DNA of 64,000 nt, from assembly GCF_040219615.1 (NCBI RefSeq), contig NZ_JAVJSE010000040.1, positions 124,001-188,000 on the forward strand, given 5' to 3'. The first letter of the stretch is position 1. Each line of letters starts with the position of its first letter. Below the pieces are notes generated by a model. The model was not told the origin of the DNA and made no database searches. It worked only from the letters and a program-made list of their open reading frames with translations. Position numbers and translations under genes: made by a program. Shown one piece after another: positions 27,253-39,899 of the stretch. The stretch is from Thalassobaculum_A sp040219615 (lineage in GTDB: Bacteria; Pseudomonadota; Alphaproteobacteria; Thalassobaculales; Thalassobaculaceae).

Positions 27253-28125
27253 ATGGAACTGTTCCTGAGTCAGGTGTTTTCCGGCCTCGCGACCGGGGCG
27301 ATCTATGCGGCGGTCGCGCTCGCCGTGGTCATGATCTTCCTGGCCATCGACCACTTCAATTTCGCCCAGGGCGAGATGGCGATGTTCAGCACCTTCGTAT
27401 GCTGGGCCATGCTGGATGCCGGGGTACCGTATTGGCTGGCCTTCGTGCTCACCATCGTGTTCGCCTTCGGTTTCGGCGTGGTGGTCGAGCGGGTGCTGTT
27501 CCGGCCGCTGCACGCCGCCCCGGTGCTGAGCCACATCATCGCATTCCTCGGACTGTTCTTCATTCTGAACAACGGCGCCGGCTGGGTCTGGGACTTCACC
27601 ATCAAGCCGATGGCGAGCCCGTTCCCGGAAGGCTCGTTCGGGGGCCTGATGAGCTACCATCAGGTCGGCATGGTCGGCGTGGTGCTGCTGATGCTGGCGC
27701 TGCTGTACCTGTTCTTCCGCTTCACATCGGTCGGCCTCGCCATGCGGGCGGCGGCGCAGAACCCGGATTCCGCGCGGCTGTGCGGTATTCCGGTCGGCTG
27801 GATGATCGCGCTCGGCTGGGGCATGGCCTCGGCGATCGGCGCGGTCGGCGGCATGCTGATCGCGCCGGTGGTGTTCCTGGAGCCGAACATGATGCTCGGT
27901 ATCCTGCTCTACGGCTTCGCCGCGGCGATCGTCGGCGGGATCACCAATCCGGCCGGCGCGGTCGCCGGCGGGTTCATGGTCGGCGTGCTGGAGAACCTGG
28001 TCGGCACCTACATTCCGTTCGTCGGCAGCGAGCTCAAGCTGACCGTCGCGCTGGTGCTCATCATCGGCGTGCTGATGGTGAAGCCGAGCGGGCTGTTCGG
28101 GCGTACAACCGTGACGAGGGTGTAG
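27253..28125 (+). CDS. livH: branched-chain-type ABC transporter permease
   Basis: The 290-residue membrane protein has about eight hydrophobic segments and the LivH hallmarks: QVFSGLATGAIYAAVALAVV at the N-terminus, DHFNFAQGEMAMF, RAAAQNPDSARLCGI and the C-terminal VLMVKPSGLFGR. It forms half of the inner-membrane channel with LivM and lies ten bases after livF. Confidence 0.94.
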   Translation: MELFLSQVFSGLATGAIYAAVALAVVMIFLAIDHFNFAQGEMAMFSTFVCWAMLDAGVPYWLAFVLTIVFAFGFGVVVERVLFRPLHAAPVLSHIIAFLGLFFILNNGAGWVWDFTIKPMASPFPEGSFGGLMSYHQVGMVGVVLLMLALLYLFFRFTSVGLAMRAAAQNPDSARLCGIPVGWMIALGWGMASAIGAVGGMLIAPVVFLEPNMMLGILLYGFAAAIVGGITNPAGAVAGGFMVGVLENLVGTYIPFVGSELKLTVALVLIIGVLMVKPSGLFGRTTVTRV

Positions 28126-28129
28126 GGCG

Positions 28130-29167
28130 ATGGCGGCTGAATCCGAAGCCACGGGCCGGGCCGTGGACCCGATGCGGCGGATCGCCGGCCTCACCGCCGG
28201 CGGCTGGCGCCTGGCGATCTCGGCGGTGCTGCTGCTCGCCGCGGTCGCGCTGCCCTTCGGGCTGGGCAGCTTCGAGACCTTCCAGATCACCCTGGTGCTG
28301 ATCTACGCGATCGCCATCCTCGGGCTCAACATCCTGACCGGCTTCAACGGCCAGTTCTCGCTCGGGCACAGTGCGTTCTTCGCGATCGGCGCCTACACCG
28401 CGGCGATCATGATCGAGCGTTTCGGCGTCTCGTCCTACCTGACGATCCCGGTCGCCGGCCTGTTCGGCTTCGCGGCCGGCTTCCTGTTCGGGTTCCCGGC
28501 ACTGCGGCTGAGCGGGCTGTACCTGGCGCTGGCCACCTTCGCGCTGTCGGTCGCGACCCCGCAGCTTCTGAAGTACAACCACTTCGAGGACTTCACCGGC
28601 GGCGTCCAGGGCATCAATCTGCTCAAGGACTCGGCCCCGTTCGACCTGCCGCTCAGTGTCGACCAGTGGTGGTACTTCGTCACCCTGGCGGTGGCGCTGT
28701 TCTGCTTCTGGATGGCCCACAACCTGATCCGGAGCCGGACCGGCCGGGCGATCATGGCGATTCGCGACAACCCGATCGCGGCCGCGACCATGGGCGTCAA
28801 CACCGCCCTGTACAAGACACTGACCTTCGGGGTGAGCGCCCTGCTGACGGCGGTCGCCGGCGCGCTCAGCGCGATCGTCGTCGAGTACGTGGCCCCCGAC
28901 AGCTTCACCTTCCTGCTCTCGGTCTACTTCCTGATCGGGCTGGTGGTCGGGGGCGTCGGCTGGATCCCGGGCGCGGTGATCGGCGGCGCCTTCGTGCTGT
29001 ACGTGCCGAACCTGGCCGAGGGCATCTCCACCGGCCTGGCCGGGGTGCTGTTCGGCGTGATCATCCTGCTCGTCATCTACCTGATGCCGTCCGGTGCATC
29101 CGGGCTCGTCCGCCTCGCGGTCACCCATTTGCAGCGACGGTTCGACCAAGACAACAACAAGGCGTGA
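28130..29167 (+). CDS. livM: branched-chain-type ABC transporter permease
   Basis: The 345-residue membrane protein has the LivM features NILTGFNGQFSLGHSAFFAIGAY, the conserved RSRTGRAIMAIRDNPIAAATMGVN and about nine hydrophobic segments. It pairs with LivH. The start lies four bases after the livH stop. Confidence 0.94.
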   Translation: MAAESEATGRAVDPMRRIAGLTAGGWRLAISAVLLLAAVALPFGLGSFETFQITLVLIYAIAILGLNILTGFNGQFSLGHSAFFAIGAYTAAIMIERFGVSSYLTIPVAGLFGFAAGFLFGFPALRLSGLYLALATFALSVATPQLLKYNHFEDFTGGVQGINLLKDSAPFDLPLSVDQWWYFVTLAVALFCFWMAHNLIRSRTGRAIMAIRDNPIAAATMGVNTALYKTLTFGVSALLTAVAGALSAIVVEYVAPDSFTFLLSVYFLIGLVVGGVGWIPGAVIGGAFVLYVPNLAEGISTGLAGVLFGVIILLVIYLMPSGASGLVRLAVTHLQRRFDQDNNKA

Positions 29168-29205
29168 AGAATCGCCGATCAGCGCGTCTGGAAGGAGGAA
29201 ATGCC

Positions 29206-30423
29206 ATGAACAGAAGAACAGCACTCGCCTTGCTTACGGCCGCCAGCCTGTCACTGCCCGCGGCCGCGGTCGCAGCCGGGAAATACGACGACGGTGCCAG
29301 CGACACCGAGATCAAGATCGGCAACACCAACCCGTATAGCGGTCCGGCCTCTGCCTACGGGCAGATCGGCAAGACCATCGCCGCCTACTTCAACAAGGTG
29401 AACGAGGAAGGCGGCATCAACGGCCGCAAGATCAACTTCGTCTCGCTGGACGACGGCTACAGCCCGCCGAAGACCAAGGAGCAGTTCCGCAAGCTGGTCG
29501 AGAGCGAAAAGGTGCTCGCCATCTTCCAGTCGCTCGGCACCCCGACCAACTCGGCCGTGCACGCCTACATGAACCGCGAGAAGGTGCCGCAGCTGTTCGT
29601 GGCGACCGGCGCCACCAAGTGGGGCGATCCGGAGAACTTCCCGTGGACCATGGGCTGGCAGCCGAACTACCAGACCGAGGGCCGGATCTACGCGGCCTAC
29701 ATCAAGAAGAACATGCCCAACGCCAAGATCGCGATCCTCTACCAGAACGACGACTACGGTAAGGATTACGTCAAGGGCATGAAGGACGGCCTCGGCAGCA
29801 TGGCCGGCAAGATGATCGTCGCCGAGGAGAGCTACGAGACCACCGAGCCGACGATCGACTCGCAGATCATCAAGCTGAAGTCCAGCGGCGCCGACGTGTT
29901 CTTCAACGTCACCACGCCGAAGTTCGCGGCCCAGGCGATCCGCAAGATCGCCGAGCTCGGCTGGAAGCCGACCCACTTCCTGAACAACGTCTCCAACTCG
30001 GTGGGCTCGGTGATGAACCCGGCCGGCGCGGACAACGGCGTCGGCATCATCTCGACCTTCTACACCAAGGACCCGACCGACCCGCAGTGGAAGGACGACG
30101 CCGCGTACAAGACGTGGAGCGCCTTCATGGACAAGTACTATCCGGACGGCGACAAGAAGTCCTCGTTCACGGTCTACGGGTATTCGGTGGCCCAGACCAT
30201 GGTGCAGGCCCTCAAGCAGTGCGGCGACGACCTGACCCGCGCCAACCTCATGAAGCAGGCGGCCAGCATCAAGGACCTCGAGCTCGGCATGCTGCTGCCG
30301 GGCATCAAGGTCAACACCGGCCCGAAGGACTTCTTCCCGATCGAGCAGATGCAGCTGGCCAAGTTCAATGGCACCAGCTGGGAGCTGTTCGGGGAGATCC
30401 TGAGCGGCGAAGCCGGCAGCTGA
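29206..30423 (+). CDS. periplasmic branched-chain-type solute-binding protein
   Basis: The 405-residue protein has a signal peptide (MNRRTALALLTAASLSLPAAAVAAG) and a Peripla_BP_6 fold: IGNTNPYSGPASAYG, NEEGGINGRKINFVSLDDGY and ILYQNDDYGKDYVKGMKDGL. It captures the solute for LivGFHM. GGAGGA lies near a decoy ATG at 29201 that is out of frame; the true start is 29206. Solute identity cannot be read from the sequence; relatives bind amino acids, amides or aromatic acids. A terminator follows. Confidence 0.93.
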   Translation: MNRRTALALLTAASLSLPAAAVAAGKYDDGASDTEIKIGNTNPYSGPASAYGQIGKTIAAYFNKVNEEGGINGRKINFVSLDDGYSPPKTKEQFRKLVESEKVLAIFQSLGTPTNSAVHAYMNREKVPQLFVATGATKWGDPENFPWTMGWQPNYQTEGRIYAAYIKKNMPNAKIAILYQNDDYGKDYVKGMKDGLGSMAGKMIVAEESYETTEPTIDSQIIKLKSSGADVFFNVTTPKFAAQAIRKIAELGWKPTHFLNNVSNSVGSVMNPAGADNGVGIISTFYTKDPTDPQWKDDAAYKTWSAFMDKYYPDGDKKSSFTVYGYSVAQTMVQALKQCGDDLTRANLMKQAASIKDLELGMLLPGIKVNTGPKDFFPIEQMQLAKFNGTSWELFGEILSGEAGS

Positions 30424-30449
30424 CGACAGAAGTCCACTCCTGACCTCCA

Positions 30450-30479
30450 GGGCCGCCGGATCCTTCCGGCGGCCCTTTT
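30450..30479 (+). terminator. intrinsic terminator of the ABC operon
   Basis: GGGCCGCCGGA-TCCT-TCCGGCGGCCC is a perfect 11-base stem with a four-base loop, followed directly by TTTT. It begins 26 bases after the binding-protein stop and separates the transporter operon from the SDR gene. Confidence 0.9.
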
Positions 30480-30586
30480 CCATGGCTTCGCGAATTGCGC
30501 GGCAAGCCGCGGAGTGAAGCCGGCCGTCGCATCGACGACCGTCGCCGGACCGGGCACCCCTGCCCGGCCTGCAACGGGAGACACCG

Positions 30587-31396
30587 ATGTCCGACGCCAC
30601 CACCCGCACCGATACCGCCGGGGCGCCGCGCCGCGGCGCACTTGCCGGCAAGACCGCCATCGTCACCGGAGCGAGTTCCGGAATCGGCCGGGCATCGGCC
30701 CGGCTGTTCGCCCGGGAAGGCGCCAAGGTCGTGGTCGCCGCCCGCCGCCTGCCGGAACTGGAGACCCTGGTCGCCGGGATCGAGGCCGAGGGCGGGACCG
30801 CCGTCGCGGTCGCCGGCGACGTCCGCGACGAGGCCTTCGCCGAGGCGCTCGTGCGCATCGCCGTCGAGCGGTTCGGCGGCCTCGACGTGGCGTTCAACAA
30901 CGCCGGTACGCTCGGCCCGATGGGACCGACACCGACGGTCTCGCGCGCCGACTGGACGAACGCCCTGGACGTCAACCTCACCGGCGCCTTCCTCGGCGCC
31001 AAGCACCAGGTTCCGGCGATGCTGGAACGCGGCGGCGGGTCGCTGATCTTCACCTCGTCCTTCGTCGGCCACACCGCCGGGATGCCGGGGGTGGCGGCCT
31101 ACGCGGCGGCCAAGGCCGGGATGATCGGGTTGACCAAGGCGCTCGCCGTCGAGTTCGGGCCCCGCGGCGTCCGGGTGAACGCCGTCCTGCCCGGCGGCAC
31201 CGACACCCCGATGGCCCGCGAGATGATCGACACCGAAGAGGGCTGGGCATTCGTGGAGGGGCTGCACGCCCTCAAGCGGACCTCGACCCCGGACGAGATC
31301 GCCGGGTCGGTGCTGTTCCTGGCCTCCGCCGCCTCGGGCTTCACCACCGGCAGCGCCCTGCTGGCCGACGGCGGCGTGTCGGTCAACAGGACCTGA
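30587..31396 (+). CDS. short-chain dehydrogenase/reductase
   Basis: The 269-residue protein has the classical SDR motifs: TGASSGIGRAS for cofactor binding, NNAG, a serine in TSSFVGH and the catalytic YxxxK in YAAAKAG, ending with FTTGSALLADGG. It reduces or oxidises an alcohol or ketone with NAD(P). It follows the ABC operon terminator, so it is probably a separate unit, perhaps with the RidA-like gene. Confidence 0.92.
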   Translation: MSDATTRTDTAGAPRRGALAGKTAIVTGASSGIGRASARLFAREGAKVVVAARRLPELETLVAGIEAEGGTAVAVAGDVRDEAFAEALVRIAVERFGGLDVAFNNAGTLGPMGPTPTVSRADWTNALDVNLTGAFLGAKHQVPAMLERGGGSLIFTSSFVGHTAGMPGVAAYAAAKAGMIGLTKALAVEFGPRGVRVNAVLPGGTDTPMAREMIDTEEGWAFVEGLHALKRTSTPDEIAGSVLFLASAASGFTTGSALLADGGVSVNRT

Positions 31397-31485
31397 CGCA
31401 ACCGGCGGCGGGTCGGGTTGCGCTTGCCCGGCCCGGCCGCCGGCGCCACGCTCCCTCCGGGCGTTCCCGTAGCGGAGGATATGCG

Positions 31486-31869
31486 ATGCCGATCGAGAGA
31501 CTGATGGTGGCGGGCCAGATGGTGCCGGTCAGCCACTACTGCCACGTGGTGAAGGCCGGCGACTGGATCTGGCTGTCCGGCATGGTCGGCATGCGCGCCG
31601 ACGGCAGCATCCCGGAGGACACGGTCGGGCAGTTCGAGATCGCGCTGGAGTCCATCGACACCTGCCTGCGCGCCGCCGGCGGCCGGCCGGACCAGATCGT
31701 CAAGGTCCAGGTGTTCATGACCGACATCGCCGAGCGGGCCCGCATCAACCCGGTCCGCCAGCGCTATTTCGGCGAGCACCGGCCGGCATCGACCCTGGTC
31801 GAGGTCTCGGCCCTGGTCGATCCCCGCATGACGGTGGAGATCGAGGCGGTCGCGTATATCGGCGCGTGA
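31486..31869 (+). CDS. RidA-family protein without the catalytic arginine
   Basis: The 127-residue protein has the YjgF/RidA fold (WIWLSGMVGMRADGSIPED, VKVQVFMTDIAERARINPVRQRYFG, MTVEIEAVAYIGA). In canonical RidA the segment before VEV reads PARS, whose arginine is needed for 2-imino acid hydrolysis. Here it reads PAST, so that arginine is replaced. It is likely a Rid subfamily with another reaction. The ATG at 31486 is used; an out-of-frame ATG at 31481 lies in the GGAGGAT site spacing. Confidence 0.87.
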   Translation: MPIERLMVAGQMVPVSHYCHVVKAGDWIWLSGMVGMRADGSIPEDTVGQFEIALESIDTCLRAAGGRPDQIVKVQVFMTDIAERARINPVRQRYFGEHRPASTLVEVSALVDPRMTVEIEAVAYIGA

Positions 31870-32076
31870 ACCGCTCGACGAGGCCGGCCGCGTAGGGCGA
31901 GGCGTCCTCGACCCGGCTGCGATCCATGGAATCGGCCGGCCGGGCGCAACGGGCCGCGGCCGGGCGGATCGCCGTTGCCGAGCGGAAGGGTCATCCACCC
32001 GCAATCGATGGCACCTTCCACTTTATCAATTACTACATATGGATAGACTCTGGGCTCAGTGTTTTTTGCTTGAAAT

Positions 32077-32091
32077 GTTCTTTATTTGTTC
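32077..32091 (+). promoter_or_regulatory. LexA (SOS) box of imuA-imuB-dnaE2
   Basis: GTTC-TTTATTT-GTTC is an exact alphaproteobacterial LexA box, 83 bases upstream of the imuA ATG. It lies in an AT-rich stretch (32020-32100) that also offers a -35-like TTGCTT at 32066-32071. The rest of the 31870-32173 gap holds no convincing gene; an 80-codon open frame there has no ribosome site or family resemblance. Confidence 0.85.
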
Positions 32092-32173
32092 TCATTCTGA
32101 CTCCCTGCCGCATCGCGCCGACTTCGATGCATTTCCCGACGCGGCCGGTCCATAGCCAGAACTAGAACAGATC

Positions 32174-32995
32174 ATGAATATGAAGCGCCTCAGCTCATCG
32201 CCCCCCACCGGCCGTCAGGACCCGCCCCGACGCCCGTCGCCGGCCGCGCGCCGCGGGCCGGTGGCGGTTCCGCTCGGCGAGCCCCGGCTGGACGCCGCCC
32301 TGCCCGAGGGCGGGCTGGAACTCGGCGTGGTGCACGAGATCGTCCCCGCCGGCCCCGGCGACATGGCCGCGACCCTCGGCTTCGGGCTCGGCCTGCTGGC
32401 CCGCATCGCGGCCGCCCGGCCGGGACCGGTGCTGTGGGCCACGACCCGCGATCCCGGCCGGCACGGCACCGCCTATCCGCCCGGCCTGGCCGCCGCCGGT
32501 TTCGACCCGGGCCGGCTGATCCACCTGGCCGTCGGCACCGCGCAGGACGTGCTGTGGGCGCTGGAGGAGGGCCTGGCGACCCCCGGATTCGCCGCCGTCC
32601 TCGGCATCCTGGCGCGCGACGGCAGGCGCTACGACTTCACCGCCAGCCGCCGGCTGTCGCTGCGCGCCGCCGCCGGCGGGGGCACCGCGATCGTGCTGCG
32701 CGCCGTCGGCGGCGCCACGGATGCCGCCGGCACCACCGCCGCCGCCACCCGATGGGCGGTGGCCGCCCGGCCGAGCGTGCCGGTCCGCCACCCCGGCCAT
32801 GCGATGCCGGGGCTCGGCCCGCCGCGCTGGCATGTCGAACTGCTGCGCTGCAAGAGGGGCCGGCCGCACGACTGGCTGGTCGAGTGGGATCATGAGACGC
32901 TTCGTTTCCATCTGGCTGCCCCGCTGGCCGATCGAGCGCCGGTTCCGCAAACCGCCGTCCGCCCCCAGGCCGCCACGGGATGGCGCGCCGCCTGA
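32174..32995 (+). CDS. imuA: ImuA, SOS mutagenesis protein
   Basis: The 273-residue protein is RecA-like in layout but degenerate. Recognisable parts are LDAALPEGGLELGVVHEIV, LGFGLGLLARIAAARPGPVLWATT, and the C-terminal WHVELLRCKRGRPHDWLVEWD. ImuA works with ImuB and DnaE2 to copy past DNA damage. The first gene of the cassette, it has a weak ribosome site; an ATG at 32180 is an alternative start. Its last 104 bases overlap imuB. Confidence 0.9.
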   Translation: MNMKRLSSSPPTGRQDPPRRPSPAARRGPVAVPLGEPRLDAALPEGGLELGVVHEIVPAGPGDMAATLGFGLGLLARIAAARPGPVLWATTRDPGRHGTAYPPGLAAAGFDPGRLIHLAVGTAQDVLWALEEGLATPGFAAVLGILARDGRRYDFTASRRLSLRAAAGGGTAIVLRAVGGATDAAGTTAAATRWAVAARPSVPVRHPGHAMPGLGPPRWHVELLRCKRGRPHDWLVEWDHETLRFHLAAPLADRAPVPQTAVRPQAATGWRAA

Positions 32996-34532
32996 CGGTT
33001 CCCCGTCCCATGCCTACCCGCCCGAACCCCTCCAGGCCCTGGCCGAGCCGTCGCGGCACGGCCTGCGGGTGACCGCCGTCGCAGCGGCGGCCGAGCGCGC
33101 CGGGGTGACGCCCGGCATGGCGCTGGCCGATGCCCGCGCGCTGTGCCCGGCGCTGGCGGTCGCGCCCGCCGACCCCGACGGCGATGCCGCCGCCCTCGGC
33201 CGCCTGGCGCTCTGGTGCGGCCGCTACAGCCCCTGGACAGCGGTCGATACCCCGACCGCCGACGCTCCCGACGGCATCGTCCTCGACATCACCGGCTGCG
33301 CCCATCTGTTCGGCGGCGAGGCCGCCATGCTCGGCGATATCGCCGGCCGGCTCGCCGACTTCGGCCTGACCGCGCGGCTGGCCGCCGCCCCGACCCCGGG
33401 GGCGGCCTGGGCGGTCGCGCGCCACGGCGTCGGGACCCGCGCCATCGTTCCCGACGACGCGCTCGCCGAGACCCTGGCGCCGCTGCCGCTGGCCGCCCTC
33501 CGGCTCGGCACGAGCGTCGTGGAGGCGATGTCGCGGGTCGGGCTCAAGCGGGTCGGCGACCTGCTGGGCAAGCCGGCGGCGCCGCTGGCCGCCCGCTTCG
33601 GGCCCCGGCTCGTCACCCGGCTCGACCAGGCGCTCGGCCGCCAGGCAGAGACCGTGCACGGCCTGGCCCCGCCGCCCCGCCACGAGGCCCGCCGGGTGTT
33701 CGCCGAGCCGATCGTGCTGCGCGCCGACGTCGAGCGCACGGTCGCCGAACTGGCCGACGGCCTCGCCGCCCGGCTCGCCGACGCCGGCGTCGGCGCCCGC
33801 CGCCTGGACCTGCGGCTGTACCGGGTCGACGGCCGGGTCCGGGAGACGACGGTGCGGACCAGCGCGCTGTGCCGCGAGGCCGCGCACATGGTCAGGCTGT
33901 TCCGCGAGCGGCTGGATGCGGAGGTCGAGGAACTCGACGCCGGCTTCGGCTTCGACCTGGCGGTGCTCGGGGCGCTGGCGGTGGAGCCGGCGATCGCCTG
34001 CCAGGACGGGCTCGGCATCGCCGACGCCGACCGGGCCGGCGGTCACCCGGACGAGGTCGCCCGCCTGCTCGACCGCTTCGGCAACCGCTTCGGCTTCGAC
34101 CGGGTGGTGCGCTACGTCCCTCGGGAAAGTACGGTTCCCGAGCGCGCGGTGCGGGCGGTGCCGGTGCTGGATGCGGCCCGCCCGCAGGACTGGCCGGCGC
34201 ATCTGCGGGCCCTGCAGGGCGGCCGCCAGATCGGCCGGCCGCTGCTGCTGGTCCTGCCGCCGGACCCGGTCACCACGCTCGCCGAGGTGCCGGACGGGCC
34301 GCCGATGCTGTTCGAATGGCGCCGCCGTACCCACCGGGTCGCCCGGGCCGACGGGCCTGAGCGGCTGGCCCCGGAATGGTGGCGGCCCTGGGCCGGGACC
34401 GGCAGCCGCACCACCCGCGACTATTTCCGGGTCGAGGACACCGAGGGCCACCGCTTCTGGCTGTATCGCGAGGGCCTGTACGACCGGCCGGGCGACAGCC
34501 CGCGCTGGTTTCTGCACGGGGTGTACGGGTGA
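32892..34532 (+). CDS. imuB: ImuB, Y-family polymerase-like SOS protein without catalytic residues
   Basis: The 546-residue protein has the Y-family fold: SIWLPRWPIERR at the N-terminus, GMALADARALCPAL, GIVLDITGCAHLFGGE, and the C-terminal tail DYFRVEDTEGHRFWLYREG typical of ImuB. The acidic metal ligands of active Y-family polymerases are missing, as is usual for ImuB, which acts as a hub linking ImuA, DnaE2 and the beta clamp. The start at 32892 overlaps imuA by 104 bases in another frame. Confidence 0.94.
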   Translation: MRRFVSIWLPRWPIERRFRKPPSAPRPPRDGAPPDGSPSHAYPPEPLQALAEPSRHGLRVTAVAAAAERAGVTPGMALADARALCPALAVAPADPDGDAAALGRLALWCGRYSPWTAVDTPTADAPDGIVLDITGCAHLFGGEAAMLGDIAGRLADFGLTARLAAAPTPGAAWAVARHGVGTRAIVPDDALAETLAPLPLAALRLGTSVVEAMSRVGLKRVGDLLGKPAAPLAARFGPRLVTRLDQALGRQAETVHGLAPPPRHEARRVFAEPIVLRADVERTVAELADGLAARLADAGVGARRLDLRLYRVDGRVRETTVRTSALCREAAHMVRLFRERLDAEVEELDAGFGFDLAVLGALAVEPAIACQDGLGIADADRAGGHPDEVARLLDRFGNRFGFDRVVRYVPRESTVPERAVRAVPVLDAARPQDWPAHLRALQGGRQIGRPLLLVLPPDPVTTLAEVPDGPPMLFEWRRRTHRVARADGPERLAPEWWRPWAGTGSRTTRDYFRVEDTEGHRFWLYREGLYDRPGDSPRWFLHGVYG

Positions 34533-34563
34533 GCGCGCGGATGCATCTTTCCGCACCCGGCCG

Positions 34564-34734
34564 CTGCGCCCGTCGCTCCGTGGGTTCCGGATGCAACCCG
34601 CCTCCGGCGGTTCGCTCCAGAATGACGACGGGGGAAGGGGGGCGAAGTACGCCTTCCCTCCCCTTTTCTTTCGTCATTCCGGACGGCTGCGCTGTGGCGC
34701 GGGCGATCCGGACCCCACGAAGCGACGGGCGCAG
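34564..34734. repeat. intergenic inverted-repeat element, copy C, inside the SOS cassette
   Basis: The outer arms read CTGCGCCCGTCGCTCCGTGG on the left and its near inverse on the right (34704-34734). The inner arms hold AATGACGA and TCGTCATTCCGG, and between them GGGGAAGGGGGGCG can pair with CGCCTTCCCTCCCC. It occupies most of the imuB-dnaE2 gap. Confidence 0.85.
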
Positions 34735-34761
34735 CGGGACGCACGAACCGCGGTGTCCCCC

Positions 34762-38010
<3,249 letters not shown>

Positions 38011-38028
38011 ACGGGAGGGCAACGGACC

Positions 38029-38170
38029 ACGGCATCGCAAGCGAAGCGCGATCCGGCTCGGCCACGCCGAGGGCGTGCCCGTCCGGAATGACGTCAGGAA
38101 GAGGGTGAACGGGGAACCGCTCGCCCCCCTCTTCGTCATTCCGGGCGAGCGAAGCGCGCCCCGGAACCCG
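38029..38170. repeat. intergenic inverted-repeat element, copy D
   Basis: CCGGAATGACG (38083-38093) and CGTCATTCCGG (38134-38144) are perfect inverted arms, extended by GGAAGAGGG against CCCTCTTC. GAAGCGCG occurs on both outer sides. It lies between the convergent dnaE2 and chemoreceptor genes. The outer arm is less complete than in copies A-C. Confidence 0.78.
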
Positions 38171-38182
38171 ACCCCGCCCCGT

Positions 38183-39871
38183 TCAGGCCGCCTTGACGTC
38201 CGACAGGAAGCCGTCGACCAACTGGTTCAGCGTGCCGGTGTTCTCCGACAGCTTGCCGGCCGCCGCCGCGACCTCGCCCGAGGCCGAGCCGGTGCTGCTG
38301 GCGGCCCGGGTCATCGCCTCGATGCCGCCGGTCACCTCCTCGGTGCCCTGCGCCGCCTGATGGGCGCTGCGCCCGATCTCCTGGGTCGCCGAGTTCTGCT
38401 CCTCGACCGCCGACGCCACCGACGCCGAGATCTCGGTCATCTCGTGGATCAGGCCGACGATCGACTCGATGGCCTGGACGGTCGAGCTGGTCTGCGACTG
38501 CACCGCCTGGATCTGGCTGGCGATCTCCTCGGTCGCCCTGGCGGTCTGGGTCGCCAGGGACTTCACCTCGGAGGCCACCACCGCGAAGCCCTTGCCGGCG
38601 TCACCGGCACGCGCGGCCTCGATGGTGGCGTTCAGCGCCAGCAGGTTGGTCTGCTCGGCGATGTCGGTGATCAGCTTAACGACCTCGCCGATCCGCTCGG
38701 TCTGCTGCGACAGTTCGCGGACCTGCTGCCGGCTGCCCTCGGCCGCGTCCGAGGCGCTGCGGGCCATGCCGGACTGCCGCTGCACCTGCTGGCTGATCTC
38801 GCTGATCGAATGGCCGAGCTCCTCGGCCGCCGCCGCCACCGTCTGGACGTTGCCGGACATCTGCTTGGCGGTCGCCGCCATCGACACCGCCTGGGAATTG
38901 GTGGCGCCGGCCGCGTCGGTCAGGGTCGCGGAGGTGCTGTTCATGTCGCTCGCGGCAGTCGCCAGGACCTCGAGCAGGTTGCGGACCTTGGCGTCGAAGC
39001 CGGCGGTCAGGCGCTCGAGCCGTTCGGCCCGCGCGGTGCGCTCCTTCTGTTCCTCGGCGGCCTGCCGGCTCAGTTCGACGTTGCGGATCATGTTGTCCTT
39101 GAAGACCTGGACGGTCCGCGCCATCCGGCCGATCTCGTCGCCGCGGTCGCCGCCGGTGATCTCGGCGTCGGTGTCGCCCTCGGACAGCCGGCTCATGGAC
39201 TCCGTCAGCGCCAGCGTCGGGCGGGCGATGGCGCGGCCCAGCAGGATCGCGACGCCGACCGACAGCACGGCACCGATGCCGGCGCTCGCCAGCACCGCGA
39301 TCAGCGTGACGTTGAGCGACGACTTGACCGCCTCCGCGACCGCGGCGTCCTGCCGCACGACCTTGTCGAGCAGCGCCTGGGTCGCCTTGACCAGCTCGCC
39401 CTGCCGCAGCTCGGTGTCGTTCAGGAACATCACCGCCATGAACGCGTCGGCGGGAATCGTGTCGAGGGTCTGCTCGGCGGCCTGGCGGTAGGCCGCGAAG
39501 AGCTCGGTCACCTTGGCCACCTCGGCCTGTTCTGACCCCGCTTCGCCGGCTGCAAGCGTCGCCAGCCGGGCCTGTACCTGATCCAGGGTCCCGCGCGCCG
39601 ACTCGATGACCTTGGCGATCAGCTCGTCCTGGACCTGGCTCTGCTTCCAGCTCGTGGCCTTCAGTGTCTCGAGATGCGCCGTGGACAAGCCGAGCACAAC
39701 GTCCTGCAGGTCGACCCGAAGCGCGGAGATGTGGGCCTGCTTGCCGGTTTCCTCCCGCACTTCCAGATAGGCCCCGGTAAAGACCGCCGCGATCACGACG
39801 ATCATCACGGTCGCCAGCACCGGCGACACCAGGGACTTGATCAGAATGGACGCGTTGCTTATCGACTTCAC
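38183..39871 (-). CDS. methyl-accepting chemotaxis protein
   Basis: The 562-residue receptor has TM1 (about 12-34), a helical periplasmic sensor of about 150 residues, TM2 (about 185-208), a HAMP domain (ARPTLALTESMSRLSEGD) and a signalling hairpin with EQTNLLALNATIEAARAGDAGKGFAVVASEVK. It passes ligand signals to CheA. The GTG start at 39871 has GGGAGGT seven bases upstream. It lies downstream of the single-Cache protein gene in the same direction, so the two probably work together. Confidence 0.93.
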   Translation of the reverse strand: MKSISNASILIKSLVSPVLATVMIVVIAAVFTGAYLEVREETGKQAHISALRVDLQDVVLGLSTAHLETLKATSWKQSQVQDELIAKVIESARGTLDQVQARLATLAAGEAGSEQAEVAKVTELFAAYRQAAEQTLDTIPADAFMAVMFLNDTELRQGELVKATQALLDKVVRQDAAVAEAVKSSLNVTLIAVLASAGIGAVLSVGVAILLGRAIARPTLALTESMSRLSEGDTDAEITGGDRGDEIGRMARTVQVFKDNMIRNVELSRQAAEEQKERTARAERLERLTAGFDAKVRNLLEVLATAASDMNSTSATLTDAAGATNSQAVSMAATAKQMSGNVQTVAAAAEELGHSISEISQQVQRQSGMARSASDAAEGSRQQVRELSQQTERIGEVVKLITDIAEQTNLLALNATIEAARAGDAGKGFAVVASEVKSLATQTARATEEIASQIQAVQSQTSSTVQAIESIVGLIHEMTEISASVASAVEEQNSATQEIGRSAHQAAQGTEEVTGGIEAMTRAASSTGSASGEVAAAAGKLSENTGTLNQLVDGFLSDVKAA

Positions 39872-39899
39872 GGCTGTGACCTCCCGGTATTCGGACGAA

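Noticed and set aside
31926..32165. A 79-codon frame upstream of imuA
   Set aside because: It lies in the AT-rich promoter containing the LexA box, has no ribosome site and resembles no protein.
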